64,000 bases of DNA, from positions 1,178,001-1,242,000 of the forward strand of contig NZ_AP022614.1 of NCBI RefSeq assembly GCF_010730575.1. The letters run 5' to 3'. A program made the translations under genes and the position numbers. The DNA is from Mycobacterium parmense. Lineage in GTDB: Bacteria; Actinomycetota; Actinomycetes; Mycobacteriales; Mycobacteriaceae. Below the pieces are notes generated by a model. The model had not been told where the DNA came from. It saw only the letters and a list, made by a program, of their open reading frames with translations, and did no database searches. Shown here one piece after another: positions 1 to 8,634 of the stretch (position 1 is its first letter; every line of letters starts with the position of its first letter).

Positions 1-360
1 CTCACCGACCTGATCGAAGCGGCGATATCGCTGGGGGCACGCGAACACCACCTGCTGACTGCCGCACGCCGCGCCGGTTCACTGTCGTCCGATATCTCGG
101 TCTCGCTCAACGAGGCGCTCGGCGAGCTTATGCGCGAAGGCCAGCACGCCGGCCGAGTCCGCTCCGACCTCGTCGCCGACGACCTACCTCGCCTGGTCGC
201 GATGCTCTTCGGCGTGCTGTCCACGATGGATGCGGGCAGCGACGGCTGGCGGCGCTATGTCGCTCTGATGGTTGACGCGATAGCGGTCAACGAGCGGGTG
301 CCGTTGCCACCGGCGGCAGCGCTGCGCTACGAGGTCGACCCGAACAGCTGGCCGCTGTAG
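1..360 (+). CDS. TetR-family transcriptional regulator, C-terminal part (5' end outside window)
   Basis: Frame 1 is open from the first base to a TAG at 358-360, giving 119 residues with no start required inside the window. The helical, Ala/Leu/Arg-rich sequence (for example LGARE.HLLTAARRAG followed by VAMLFGVLSTMDAG and YVALMVDAI) looks like the ligand-binding C-terminal domain of a TetR regulator; the DNA-binding helix-turn-helix would lie upstream. It converges on the SDR gene with only 4 nt between stop codons. The ligand cannot be told. TetR assignment is by general pattern, so moderate confidence; the coding frame itself is secure. Confidence 0.6.
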   Translation, partial: LTDLIEAAISLGAREHHLLTAARRAGSLSSDISVSLNEALGELMREGQHAGRVRSDLVADDLPRLVAMLFGVLSTMDAGSDGWRRYVALMVDAIAVNERVPLPPAAALRYEVDPNSWPL

Positions 361-364
361 CGCG

Positions 365-1183
365 TCAGTTGATGCTCACCCCAGCGTCGACCTTGAACTG
401 CAGTCCCGTCACCCATCTGGACTCGTCGGAAATGAGGAACAGCACTGCGTTGCTGACATCGACCGGCTCCACGGCCGGCGTCGGCATCGCGTTGACGAAG
501 ATGGGAATCAGGTCGGGTCGCTCCTCGCCCAGGGCAACGCCGAACGACGGCGGGATCATGCCCGTAGGGCAACCCGTGGGAAGCACGGAATTGACACGCA
601 CGTTCTGGGCCGCCAGCTCGTTGGCCAACCCCAACGTCAGACCCACGACACCATACTTTGTGGCGGTGTAGGGCAGCTGTAGCGGGAAGCCTTTGATGGC
701 GCCGGCAGAGCTGATGGTGACGAGACTGCCGCCGCCCTGCTCGAGCAGGTGCGGGATTGCGGCCGCGCACGTGTTCCATGCTCCGATGAGATTCACGTCC
801 ACCACCGTGCGCCATTGTTCGAGAGTTGTTCTGTCCCATGGCGCCGACGTCAACACGCCGGCATTAGCCACCGCTGCGTCCAGCCCCCCCAGCTCGCTTA
901 CGCCGTCATCGACCGCGGAACGCAGCTCGGTCTCGTCGCGGACATCGACGATACGGCTCACACAGCGTCGGCCGAATTCCGTCACCAGCCGTACGGTCTC
1001 GGTGAGGTCATCGTCGGTGGCCAGGGGATAGTCGATCTGCGTTAGGGATTGACAGATGTCGACCAGGATCAGGTCGGCCCCCTCTTCGGCAAGCCGCAGC
1101 GCGTGACTTCGGCCCATGCCGCGGGCAGCACCGGTGATCAGCACGCGCTTGCCGGCAACGCGCCCCGCCGGTGATGCCGTCAC
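365..1183 (-). CDS. Mycofactocin-coupled short-chain dehydrogenase/reductase
   Basis: A 272-aa SDR with the N-terminal nucleotide motif TGAARGMG, NAGVL, catalytic Ser in ITISSAG and the YTATK Tyr/Lys pair. After the first strand it carries an insertion (VDICQSLTQIDYPLATDDDL) typical of the NDMA-dependent, mycofactocin-coupled SDR subfamily, whose tightly bound NAD(H) is re-oxidised through the peptide-derived cofactor mycofactocin rather than exchanged freely. The chosen GTG at 1183 overlaps the TGA of the upstream DapB-like gene by 4 nt (GTGA), so the two are translationally coupled. A longer reading to 1255 would overlap the upstream gene by 76 nt and adds Arg-rich, non-homologous sequence. 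Likely oxidises an alcohol in a lipid or xenobiotic pathway; substrate unknown. Confidence 0.88.
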   Translation of the reverse strand: MTASPAGRVAGKRVLITGAARGMGRSHALRLAEEGADLILVDICQSLTQIDYPLATDDDLTETVRLVTEFGRRCVSRIVDVRDETELRSAVDDGVSELGGLDAAVANAGVLTSAPWDRTTLEQWRTVVDVNLIGAWNTCAAAIPHLLEQGGGSLVTISSAGAIKGFPLQLPYTATKYGVVGLTLGLANELAAQNVRVNSVLPTGCPTGMIPPSFGVALGEERPDLIPIFVNAMPTPAVEPVDVSNAVLFLISDESRWVTGLQFKVDAGVSIN

Positions 1184-2253
1184 CACATCAGGCCACGCAT
1201 TGTTGCGGACTGGGGAATGTCTTCCACGGCGATCAGTCCTTGGGGCGCCTCGCATACCCAGTCGATCGCATTGACTGCTCGTCCCGCTGTCGAGATACAG
1301 CCAGCGTCAGTGGAATCGAGAACCGGATGTGAAACGTGCGTGTTGATTTCCACCCGCGGCTCGCCCTCCACGACGACGCGGTGTACGCCGGTATGGCCGT
1401 CGGGCGGGAACTCCCAGTCGGGCGCTGCCGCGGAGGTAAGCCTGGTCACGTGTTCAAGGGTGATGACGGGTTCGCCGTCGCGGACGCCCTCGGTGGCAAA
1501 CCGCACCGCGGCCATTTGTCCCGGCTCCACCGTCATCATGGTGCAGTCGATGCGCTCCGGTGTGAACCAGCGTTCGCTGCGCTGGCGGACATCGTCGAGT
1601 TTGATGTCGAGATTGTCGGCCAGACTGCGCACTTGACCGCCCCACATCGATACGATCACGCCGGGCAGAAAGAGCATGGGCGGGTCTTGGTCTTCGGTCA
1701 TTCCGAAACCCATTGCGGCACCGGTGAACTCGGCATCATCGAAGTTTCCATAGTCGAAGATCTCTTGCACGGTGATCGAAGAGACCCGGGTGGTCAGGCT
1801 TACAGCAGAATGCACCAACGTATCGCCAGAAAAACCCGGGTCGATACCGTTGATGTAGAGCGAAGTGTTGCCCGTGGCACAGGCCTGCTCTAACGGCACC
1901 CGCAGCCAGTCTTCGGCATGACGCGGGGTGACCAACCAGACCATCGACGTGCCAACGACGTTAGTGCCCGCCGCAAGGAACTTGGCCATTTGATCGATGG
2001 CCTCCATCGGCCGCGTCTCGCCTTGAGACGTATACACCACGCAATCCGCGCCGAGGGCTACCAGGGCGTCGACGTCGTCGGTGGCGGTAATGCCGGTCGC
2101 ATGGTCCAGCCCACAGAGCTCCCCGGCATCCCGGCCGACCTTCTCAGCACTGGAGGCATGTACACCGACCAGTTCGAGGTCCGGCCGGCCGATGATCGCC
2201 CGCAACGAATGCCGGCCCACGTTTCCGGTGGAGAATTGAATGACTCTGCGCAC
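1180..2253 (-). CDS. DapB-like NAD(P)-dependent oxidoreductase (copy 1 of 3)
   Basis: A 357-aa protein opening with a Rossmann motif (VIQFSTGNVGRHSLRAI) like dihydrodipicolinate reductase, followed by the family hallmarks EKVGRDAGELCGL, a DCVVYT strand, NVVGTS and INGIDPGFSGD. This is the mycobacterial DapB-like amine-dehydrogenase-type family, not lysine DapB itself, which is about 245 aa. Two paralogues lie at 3933-5036 and 9899-10972. The gene sits 60 nt downstream of the SDR at 2314-3102 and overlaps the mycofactocin-type SDR by 4 nt, so all three minus-strand genes probably form one operon read from the divergent promoter near 3160. Substrate unknown. Confidence 0.8.
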   Translation of the reverse strand: MRRVIQFSTGNVGRHSLRAIIGRPDLELVGVHASSAEKVGRDAGELCGLDHATGITATDDVDALVALGADCVVYTSQGETRPMEAIDQMAKFLAAGTNVVGTSMVWLVTPRHAEDWLRVPLEQACATGNTSLYINGIDPGFSGDTLVHSAVSLTTRVSSITVQEIFDYGNFDDAEFTGAAMGFGMTEDQDPPMLFLPGVIVSMWGGQVRSLADNLDIKLDDVRQRSERWFTPERIDCTMMTVEPGQMAAVRFATEGVRDGEPVITLEHVTRLTSAAAPDWEFPPDGHTGVHRVVVEGEPRVEINTHVSHPVLDSTDAGCISTAGRAVNAIDWVCEAPQGLIAVEDIPQSATMRGLMW

Positions 2254-2313
2254 GGTTACCCTCGTTCTTCCAGCGGTGGGTGCTGACCCAGCATGTCGCG
2301 TTCGGACCGCAGG

Positions 2314-3102
2314 TCAGTAGTCGGGAATCGGCAGCGGCGAATTGTTGGAGTCGATGCCGCCGTCGACGTGGAAGGTCGCGTTCGTCGCGTAACAATCGCG
2401 GGTGGACAGGTACACCGCGAGCCGGCCGAGATCCTCGACATCGCCCAGCCGATGCAACGGCGTGGCCTCTTGCATCTTCTCCAGCGACCCGGGCATCAGG
2501 TCCAGGCTGCCCTTCAGGCCGTCGGTGGCGAACGATCCCAGGGCGATGGCGTTGACGCGAATCTTTGGGGCGAGCTCCTGCGCCATGGCGCGAGTCAGCG
2601 CTTCAAGTCCGCCCTTCGCCACGCAGTAGGCGGTGAGCGCGCGGATGCCGAACCGCGCCGAACCCGAGGAGATATTGATGATGGAACCGTGTCCGGCGCT
2701 CAGCATGTGGGGGGCCGCCAGCTGACTCATGATGAAGGCAGAGGTCACACACCAGTCGAAGGTGTGGCGAAAATCCTCGTCGGTGATGTCCAGAAACCGC
2801 GCATAGGTGGAACCGCCGACGTTGTTGACGAGAATATCGATTCGCCCGAAGCGATCGATCGCGGCGTTCACGACGCGCTCTCCGTCCGGACGGCTCATCG
2901 CGTCCGCGACGAGGGCCAACCCAGTGCCGCCTGTGGCCTCGATACCCTCAATCGTGCCGACGATATCCGCCTCGGTGCGGGCGGTCCCGACAACGGTGGC
3001 ACCCGCCTCCGCCAGCACCCGGGCGATACCCGCCCCCACACCCTTTCCGGCCCCCGTGACGATCGCGACCTGGCCATCCAGCCGGAACTGCTCCAGTGCC
3101 AT
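2314..3102 (-). CDS. Short-chain dehydrogenase/reductase
   Basis: A classical 262-aa SDR: cofactor motif TGAGKGVGAGIA near residues 16-27, NNVGG, catalytic Ser in ISSGSARFG, active-site YCVAK, and a C-terminal HVDGGI motif. The thymine-rich specificity loop is short (LGSFATDGLKG). It is the first gene of a minus-strand set with the DapB-like and mycofactocin-type SDR genes, and diverges from the TetR gene at 3316 across a 213-nt intergenic region holding a palindrome. The context suggests stepwise oxidation of a lipid-like or alicyclic alcohol; the sequence does not fix the substrate. Start ATG at 3102 is preceded by a purine-rich stretch (AAGGAG, 3110-3115). Confidence 0.88.
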   Translation of the reverse strand: MALEQFRLDGQVAIVTGAGKGVGAGIARVLAEAGATVVGTARTEADIVGTIEGIEATGGTGLALVADAMSRPDGERVVNAAIDRFGRIDILVNNVGGSTYARFLDITDEDFRHTFDWCVTSAFIMSQLAAPHMLSAGHGSIINISSGSARFGIRALTAYCVAKGGLEALTRAMAQELAPKIRVNAIALGSFATDGLKGSLDLMPGSLEKMQEATPLHRLGDVEDLGRLAVYLSTRDCYATNATFHVDGGIDSNNSPLPIPDY

Positions 3103-3159
3103 GCCGGGCTCCTTCGGTCACGCGGGGGTGGGTGCGTCGTTCAATCTATTGGCGTTTGC

Positions 3160-3171
3160 TGACTAAAGTCA
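3160..3171. promoter_or_regulatory. Palindromic operator candidate TGACTAAAGTCA
   Basis: Arms TGACT and AGTCA are separated by AA in the divergent promoter region between the SDR (2314-3102) and the TetR gene (3316-3915). The same TGAC-N4-GTCA core recurs at 5116-5131 and 5266-5281, in the next divergent promoter region. Divergent placement beside a TetR gene is typical of an autoregulated local repressor. Binding is inferred, not shown. Confidence 0.5.
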
Positions 3172-3315
3172 ACGAATGTACCGGGTCGGGATTTATGGCG
3201 ATGGGCGCCATCCAACAATGGTGCAGTTGTGCAAGCCTTTCTGCCCCCAACACGGCATAATGATCTGGTTACCCTCGACATGCTTGCATGATTCAGGTCA
3301 ACTGTGAGGAAAGAA

Positions 3316-3915
3316 ATGGCTGTGACGGACCGGGTGTCTGCGCGAGAAGCCAAGCGCCTGCAGACGAGGGAGCGCCTGATGGGCGCCGCCGTCGCGGAGT
3401 TTGCCCGCGCCGGGATGGCGGAGGCCGACGTCAGCGCCATCGTGGCCGCCGCAGGAGTCGCCCACGGCACCTTCTTCTTCCACTTCCCCACCAAGGAGCA
3501 TGTGCTGCTGGAGCTGGAGCGCCGCGAAGAGGACCGCATCGCCAAGCAGTTCGCGCAGTTCCTCAAGTCCGAGCACGATCTCGTTTCGGCACTCAATGAG
3601 GCCGTCCGCCTGGTGGTCGGGCTGGAGCGCCGGCTCGGCGATCTGCTCTTCAATGACTTTCTTGCGCTGCACTTTTCCCAGACTCGTCCGCAGACCGAAG
3701 ACGGCAGGGATCATCCATTGATCGTGCTGGTCGCCGAGGAAATCGGGCTCGCCCAGAAACGCGGCCATACGGATTCGAACGTCAATCCGATGAACAGTGC
3801 GGTGTTTTTCCTGCTGGGCCTCTACGCCCTGTTGATCACCACCAACCACTGGCCGACAGGTCACACTCTGCTCGAGGACTATGTGGCGAGGACGCTGCGT
3901 AGCCTGCAACCCTGA
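3316..3915 (+). CDS. TetR-family transcriptional regulator
   Basis: A 199-aa TetR repressor. The N-terminal HTH covers about residues 12-58: RLQTRERLMGAAVAEFARAG, then DVSAIVAAAGVAHGTFFFHF and the TKEHVLLE tail, with Phe in place of the usual Tyr in tlYhHF. ATG 3316 was chosen because AGGA (3307-3310) is well spaced before it; a GTG at 3304 in the same frame lacks a clear ribosome site. It is transcribed away from the SDR/DapB-like operon and converges on the second DapB-like gene. It probably controls the flanking genes through the TGAC-N4-GTCA palindromes. The inducer is unknown. Confidence 0.88.
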   Translation: MAVTDRVSAREAKRLQTRERLMGAAVAEFARAGMAEADVSAIVAAAGVAHGTFFFHFPTKEHVLLELERREEDRIAKQFAQFLKSEHDLVSALNEAVRLVVGLERRLGDLLFNDFLALHFSQTRPQTEDGRDHPLIVLVAEEIGLAQKRGHTDSNVNPMNSAVFFLLGLYALLITTNHWPTGHTLLEDYVARTLRSLQP

Positions 3916-3932
3916 CGCTGCAACACCGTGAG

Positions 3933-5036
3933 CTACGAGCGCACCACGCCGCGCAGCGGCACCAGCCCGAGCTCCTTGTGGGTCAGGAACCCCGGCGCGG
4001 CGTCGCAGACGGCCGGAACCGTGTTCGCGGGGCCCATCGCGGTCCAGGTATAGCCGGGCTTGGGGTAATTGCCCTGTGGATCCGCCGGCGCCTGCAGGAT
4101 CAGTTCGGTGGGTTCGTCGCCCTCGATCACGATGCGGTAATGGTAGTGCCCTCCCCAATCCGGCTGTGGCTCAATCGCATCGTATTCGTCCATGGTGTAC
4201 ATCTCGTGGAAGGTGATCAGGGGCTTGTTGTCGACCCACGTCGTCCACTTGTGGTGCTGCGAGGCGACGCTGCCTTTTTTGATCGTGCCTTTGAAGCCCG
4301 GCATATCGCTGGACGGTCCTCCCTCGTAGGGGATGTCGCGGATCGCCGTCCCCAACTCGACGTCAGTGGTGTATCTGTCCACAGTCTTCCCGAGGCCGTC
4401 GACCACCATGGCCATCGATTGGGCGAACAAGGGCCAGGCGTTGCCGAGTAGATTCGGTCCGGCCCTGAACTCTTCGGGAGTGTTTCCCATCCCCATCTCG
4501 TGCAGGTACTTCAATGTGTCCTTGCCGAAATTCACCACCTCGTAGATGTGGATGGCGTCGATCCGGCTGACGATCCGGGCCAGCGTCAGGACGAGCAGGT
4601 CTCCGGCGAAACCGGGGTTGACGCCACCGGCATGAAACGACGTCCCACCCTCGTGGCATGCCGCGTCGATCTTGTCGATGTCAGCCTGGCTGTGCTCGGT
4701 TCGGTACCACCACGCACCGCCCGAGGCGACGACGTTCTTGCCCCCGCGTAGGAGGCGACAGACTTCGTCAGGATCAGACCACAGCGGCGCGTAGAACACG
4801 CAATCGGCGTCGAGCGCTTCGATCTCCGCCTTATCGGTGGTGGCGAGGACCCCGATCGGCGCGGTCCCGGCGAGTTCGCCCGCGTCCTTGCCCACCTTCT
4901 CCGGGCGGTTACACAGCACCCCGACCACTTCGAAGGCGGGGTTGTGCGCGAAGTGACGAAGCGCCACCGTCCCGACATTGCCTATGCCCCACTGGATGAC
5001 GCGATACTTCTTCTCGGCCGGCGATTTGAGCGTCAT
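3933..5036 (-). CDS. DapB-like NAD(P)-dependent oxidoreductase (copy 2 of 3)
   Basis: A 367-aa paralogue of the proteins at 1180-2253 and 9899-10972. It has the Rossmann start VIQWGIGNVGTVALRHF, PEKVGKDAGELAG, a DCVFYAP strand and GGVNPGFAGD. The C-terminal half is unlike lysine DapB and contains aromatic stretches (WGGHYHYRIVIEG) that may line a hydrophobic pocket. ATG 5036 is preceded by AGGAG (minus strand, 5040-5044). It diverges from the membrane-protein operon beginning at 5328 across 291 nt with two palindromes, so it is probably co-regulated with that operon. Substrate and direction unknown. Confidence 0.8.
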   Translation of the reverse strand: MTLKSPAEKKYRVIQWGIGNVGTVALRHFAHNPAFEVVGVLCNRPEKVGKDAGELAGTAPIGVLATTDKAEIEALDADCVFYAPLWSDPDEVCRLLRGGKNVVASGGAWWYRTEHSQADIDKIDAACHEGGTSFHAGGVNPGFAGDLLVLTLARIVSRIDAIHIYEVVNFGKDTLKYLHEMGMGNTPEEFRAGPNLLGNAWPLFAQSMAMVVDGLGKTVDRYTTDVELGTAIRDIPYEGGPSSDMPGFKGTIKKGSVASQHHKWTTWVDNKPLITFHEMYTMDEYDAIEPQPDWGGHYHYRIVIEGDEPTELILQAPADPQGNYPKPGYTWTAMGPANTVPAVCDAAPGFLTHKELGLVPLRGVVRS

Positions 5037-5115
5037 TGCTACTCCTTTGCATGGCCGGACGGCTGAGCGCTCGCTGAGCGTAGGCGCGCCCCGATCCGCG
5101 TGTCAACGACAATCA

Positions 5116-5131
5116 GCTGACTTTCGTCAGC
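5116..5131. promoter_or_regulatory. Palindromic operator candidate GCTGAC-TTTC-GTCAGC
   Basis: Perfect 6-nt arms with a 4-nt centre, about 80 nt upstream of the DapB-like gene start at 5036. It matches the core of the palindrome at 5266-5281 (TGAC-N4-GTCA) and of the one at 3160-3171. Probably the operator controlling the leftward transcript of this divergent region. Confidence 0.5.
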
Positions 5132-5265
5132 CGGACCAGGATGTGATTCCGGCTCGGGTGGCGGCATCGTGCGCTGCCCCTGCCCTTGGATACCGTAATG
5201 ACTTGTGAATCGGCACAGACCACGGCGAGCCATACGGCCGCTAAGGATCTCTCAGGATACCTTCT

Positions 5266-5291
5266 GCTGACTGTAGTCAGCCTGTTATAGT
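5266..5291 (+). promoter_or_regulatory. Palindrome abutting a -10 element upstream of the membrane-protein operon
   Basis: GCTGACTGTAGTCAGC (5266-5281) is a perfect 7-2-7 inverted repeat. It is followed within 5 nt by TATAGT (5286-5291), a good mycobacterial -10 element, 37 nt before the start codon at 5328. A protein on the palindrome would block RNA polymerase, so this looks like a repressor site for the operon 5328-12835. No good -35 hexamer is visible. Confidence 0.5.
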
Positions 5292-5327
5292 GCACGGATC
5301 GATCGGATCAGCAGACGGGAAGAGATC

Positions 5328-6071
5328 GTGAGTCCGCCGAAGCTGCACCAGCGCGCCACCCGCGCCGGCGCATCCTCAGAGTCGAACACCGCAGTCGCAC
5401 CGGCGCTGACGATCGACGAGCACATGGAGCGGTCGCAGCTCGCGCAGCGTCAGGCCGACAAATGGCTCATCTCGGGCAGCCTCCTGATCGGCACCGCGGC
5501 CCTGGGCGTCTTCGGATTACCGCTGTTTCTGCGGGGTGTGCACCTGCTGCGCCGAGCCCAGCGTGACGGACTCTCGGTACGGCCGATGTTGGTCACTCTG
5601 CTCGGTTATCTCGTCATCATCGACGCCGCGATCAACACCGTCGGCTGGGCACTCGACCTGGTGGCGAACCACACCCTGCTGGCCCGGGTCCTGCTCAACG
5701 GCTGGGGCAACATGTTCGACGCCGGCTATTTCTGGCACTACAACGAGCTGTGGGTCGGCGGCGCGGCGGGCCCCGGTGAGAAGGGCTTGGAAGTCGGCCT
5801 GATCCTGACCGTCTTCACCATGCGCATCGCCGCCGCCGTCGGCTTCCTGCAGATGAAACGCTGGGGCCATCAGTGGATGGTCGTCACCTGCTGGATGGGC
5901 GTGGTCATCTGGATTACCTACGTGTTCAACATGACCATGTTCGCCGACGTACGCTTCGCCGGCGTCGTGCTTCCGGTCGTCGGGTGGTGGCTGTACGACA
6001 TCTTCTACATCACCCCCTTCCTCGCGATCCCCTACCTGCACACCGTCAACCGCGAACTGTTCTCCGACTGA
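5328..6071 (+). CDS. Polytopic membrane protein of unknown family (paralogue A)
   Basis: A 247-aa protein with a hydrophilic N-terminus of about 40 residues and about five hydrophobic segments (roughly residues 48-68, 83-107, 150-167, 179-199, 205-230). The loop WGNMFDAGYFWHYNELW and the segments RWGHQW, FADVR, YDIFYITPF and PYLHTVNRE are shared almost unchanged with the paralogue at 8760-9458. Many conserved residues (D, H, E, W, Y) could bind metal or a quinone-like substrate. I do not recognise the family. It lacks the motifs I recall for AmoA/PmoA, AmoC/PmoC, or the His boxes of AlkB. GTG 5328 follows AGAGA; the operator and -10 lie just upstream. First gene of the operon with the NorD/NorQ-type pair. 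Confidence 0.8.
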   Translation: MSPPKLHQRATRAGASSESNTAVAPALTIDEHMERSQLAQRQADKWLISGSLLIGTAALGVFGLPLFLRGVHLLRRAQRDGLSVRPMLVTLLGYLVIIDAAINTVGWALDLVANHTLLARVLLNGWGNMFDAGYFWHYNELWVGGAAGPGEKGLEVGLILTVFTMRIAAAVGFLQMKRWGHQWMVVTCWMGVVIWITYVFNMTMFADVRFAGVVLPVVGWWLYDIFYITPFLAIPYLHTVNRELFSD

Positions 6072-6139
6072 ACGGGGCGCGATGAGCATGATCACTGACT
6101 TCACGCAGTGTCCGACCACATCACCAAGGAGGGCGAATC

Positions 6140-6244
6140 GTGGGCTATGTATGGGAGATTCTCCGCTATGTCGCCGCCTGGGGGGGCACCGGTCTGATCA
6201 TCTGGTTCTGGTACTGGCTCTTCTCCAACATCGGCACGTTCTGA
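6140..6244 (+). CDS. 34-aa single-pass membrane microprotein
   Basis: A short frame beginning GTG at 6140 and ending TGA at 6242-6244, preceded at optimal distance by an excellent ribosome site AAGGAGGG (6125-6132). It encodes VGYVWEILRYVAAWGG, then TGLIIWFWYWLFSNIGTF: one Trp-rich transmembrane helix with almost no soluble part. It lies between the first membrane protein and the VWA gene, in the same orientation. Such microproteins are often small subunits or stabilisers of membrane enzyme complexes; that role is inferred. It is easily missed by gene callers because of its size. Confidence 0.7.
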   Translation: MGYVWEILRYVAAWGGTGLIIWFWYWLFSNIGTF

Positions 6245-6328
6245 GGAGCAAGACCATTCGCGCGCGGGATTCGGCCGATGGCTGAGCGCTCCGATGCCCA
6301 CGCGATGGCGCTGGAAAGGAGTTGCTCC

Positions 6329-7816
6329 GTGACGGCGCTCGCACTCAGCGCGGCGCGCCGCGAGGGAGCGCGACTCGTCACCGGCGAACGCCGCCGCTTC
6401 GGCATGAACGCAGCACTGACGTTCGTTCACGTCCCCTACCCCACGCTCCCCGACTGGAACCGCAGGACGCTGACCTGCGGCGTGGCCCTGCAATGTTCAC
6501 CGTCGAAAGAGCGGATCACCCAATATCGACTCAACGAGTTGTCCGCCCGGGAACTGCGTGCGCTCACCCTGGTCGAATCCGGCGTCGCCCTGGGCTGGAT
6601 AGCGTCGCGGTGGCCAGGGCTGCTGCCCGAGATTTGGCGGCTACTCCCGGACGCCGAGGTCCAGTCCGCCGACATGACCGCCGCCGAGATGCTCAACCGC
6701 GCAATCACACTGGCAGCGACGGACCGGGAGTTGGCGGTTCATCCCCTGCTGGGCGCCCTGCCGCCGGCCCACACGGCGCCGCAGGGGCTGGCCGACAAGC
6801 TGCGCCGCAGCTTCGGCCGGATGCCATGGACCACAACGCAGAAGCGTCTTCCGCGGCCCTACTCGGTCCCGGTCGGCGGTGAGGGGGGCGTGCGCAATCC
6901 GAATCTGCCGCCACCGAGCCGCCCGCAAGACAACGACCTCGACGTCACGCCAGAACACCGGCCCGGAATTCCCTATCCCGAATGGAACATGTGGACCCGG
7001 CGTTTCATGCCCGACCACGTCGCCGTTGTGGAGCTCATCGAGCACGCCGATCGCAGGCACATCCGCCGTCCGGTGCCGGTGGCCGTCGACGTGCGCAAGT
7101 GGTTCGAGGAACACACTCATCGTGCGATGACAAACCGCCTCGAAGACGGCTCCGACCTCGACGTCGACCAATATGTCAGCCACTACCTCGACCTGGTGAC
7201 GGGCGAAGCCAAGGAGCCGAAGGTGTTTCGCGACCTGTTGCCCAGCAGCCGCGACGTCACCACGGCGCTGTTGCTCGACGGCAGTTCGTCGTTGGGGGTG
7301 CACGGCGGCCGGATCTTCCGGCTCGAATTGGCCTGCGCCGACGCGCTCTCGCGTGCGATGACCCTGGCGCGCGAGCGCCACGGCGTCTTCGTCTTCACCG
7401 GCAATACTCGTCATCGAGTCGAAGTGCGATGTCTGAAGGACTTCCGGGAGCGCCGGTTCGTGCCGCCGAGCGGGCTGGGCCTGTCCACCCGCGGATACAC
7501 CAGACTCGGTGCGCCCCTGCGTCATTTGACCGGGCGACTGCTGGCGCAGCCGGCGCAGCGGCGGCTGCTGATCATCATCGGTGACGGGTTGATCTCCGAC
7601 GAGGGTTACGAAGGCCGGTACGCCTGGGCCGACGCCGCGCACGCCGTCGAGGAGGCCAGCGACGCCGGGGTGTCGATGTACTACGTAGGCGTCGGGCCGA
7701 CGCGGGTCGATCCCCTTCCCGAGGTGTTCGGACCCCGGCGCTCCCAACGGATCCGGCGCGTGGAGGAGCTCCCTCGGGTGCTGGCCCACGTCCATCGCGA
7801 GCTGGTCGCCGCATGA
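6329..7816 (+). CDS. NorD/CoxE-type von Willebrand factor A domain protein
   Basis: A 495-aa protein whose C-terminal third is a VWA domain with the MIDAS motif DGSSS (LLLDGSSSLG), a downstream Thr in the TRGYTRLG region and IIIGDGLISDEG. The layout matches the NorD/CbbO/CoxE class, which partners a MoxR-type AAA+ ATPase to remodel and activate metalloenzymes such as nitric oxide reductase or Rubisco. GTG 6329 was chosen because GGAAAGGAG (6313-6321) precedes it at 7 nt; an upstream ATG at 6278 has no ribosome site. Its TGA overlaps the ATPase start by 4 nt (ATGA). The N-terminal about 300 residues have no motif I recognise. Neighbouring membrane proteins are the probable clients. Confidence 0.85.
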   Translation: MTALALSAARREGARLVTGERRRFGMNAALTFVHVPYPTLPDWNRRTLTCGVALQCSPSKERITQYRLNELSARELRALTLVESGVALGWIASRWPGLLPEIWRLLPDAEVQSADMTAAEMLNRAITLAATDRELAVHPLLGALPPAHTAPQGLADKLRRSFGRMPWTTTQKRLPRPYSVPVGGEGGVRNPNLPPPSRPQDNDLDVTPEHRPGIPYPEWNMWTRRFMPDHVAVVELIEHADRRHIRRPVPVAVDVRKWFEEHTHRAMTNRLEDGSDLDVDQYVSHYLDLVTGEAKEPKVFRDLLPSSRDVTTALLLDGSSSLGVHGGRIFRLELACADALSRAMTLARERHGVFVFTGNTRHRVEVRCLKDFRERRFVPPSGLGLSTRGYTRLGAPLRHLTGRLLAQPAQRRLLIIIGDGLISDEGYEGRYAWADAAHAVEEASDAGVSMYYVGVGPTRVDPLPEVFGPRRSQRIRRVEELPRVLAHVHRELVAA

Positions 7817-8610
7817 CCGCGCGCGTCGGGGACACCTATCTCGCCACCGGCAACGAAGTCCAGCTGTTCGAACGTGCCTTCCGGCGGCGCATGCCGGTGA
7901 TGCTCACCGGCCCGACCGGGTGTGGCAAGACGCGGTTCGTCGAGCACATGGGCGCGCTGTTGCGGCGCCCGGTCGTCACCATCAGCTGCCACGACGACCT
8001 CACCAGCGCCGACCTCGTCGGCCGGTTCATGGTGACCGGTGGTGACGTCGTGTGGACCGACGGGCCGCTCACCAGGGCCGTGAAATCCGGGGCGATCTGT
8101 TACCTGGACGAAGTCGTGGAGGCCCGTCACGACTCCTTGGCGATCCTGCATTCGCTGACCGATCACCGCCGGGCCCTGTACTTGGACCGGGCCAACGAAA
8201 CAGTCGTCGCACCGCAGACATTCATGCTGGTGTGCTCTTACAACCCCGCCTACCGGAGCTCGCTGAAGGAGCTCAAGCCCTCGTTCCGGCAACGCTTCGT
8301 CACGCTGCCGATGAACTATCTGCCCGCCGAGCGCGAGGCCGAGGTGATCGTCGCCGAGACGGGTGTCGACACGGCAGCGGCCGTCCGGTTGGTGCAGTGC
8401 GCGAACGCCATTCGCACCGCGGACGAGGCGTTCCACTTCGAGCCGCCCTCCACCCGCGTCCTGGTCAACGCCGCACAGTTGATCGCCGCCGGCGCATCCG
8501 AACTGGAGGCCGCGGATGCCTGCGTACTCGCGCCGCTGAGCACCGACGGCGCCATCACCGACGGCCTGCGTGAGGTCGCGGCGGCCAGCCTGGCCACAGC
8601 GCGCAACTAG
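7813..8610 (+). CDS. NorQ/CbbQ-type MoxR AAA+ ATPase
   Basis: A 265-aa AAA+ ATPase: Walker A GPTGCGKTR at about residues 35-43, Walker B AICYLDEV, sensor-1 SYNPAY, and the NorQ/CbbQ signature SLKELKPSFRQRF. The length and C-terminal region (EREAEVIVAETGVD) also match this family of about 265-270 aa. These ATPases form hexamers that, with a VWA partner, insert or rearrange metal cofactors in a target enzyme. The ATGA overlap with the NorD-type gene shows that the two are co-translated. No nitric oxide reductase or Rubisco gene is present, so the client must be something else, most likely the membrane proteins of this operon. Confidence 0.9.
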   Translation: MTARVGDTYLATGNEVQLFERAFRRRMPVMLTGPTGCGKTRFVEHMGALLRRPVVTISCHDDLTSADLVGRFMVTGGDVVWTDGPLTRAVKSGAICYLDEVVEARHDSLAILHSLTDHRRALYLDRANETVVAPQTFMLVCSYNPAYRSSLKELKPSFRQRFVTLPMNYLPAEREAEVIVAETGVDTAAAVRLVQCANAIRTADEAFHFEPPSTRVLVNAAQLIAAGASELEAADACVLAPLSTDGAITDGLREVAAASLATARN

Positions 8611-8634
8611 CCTTCGCGGAAAGGAGCAACCGGC

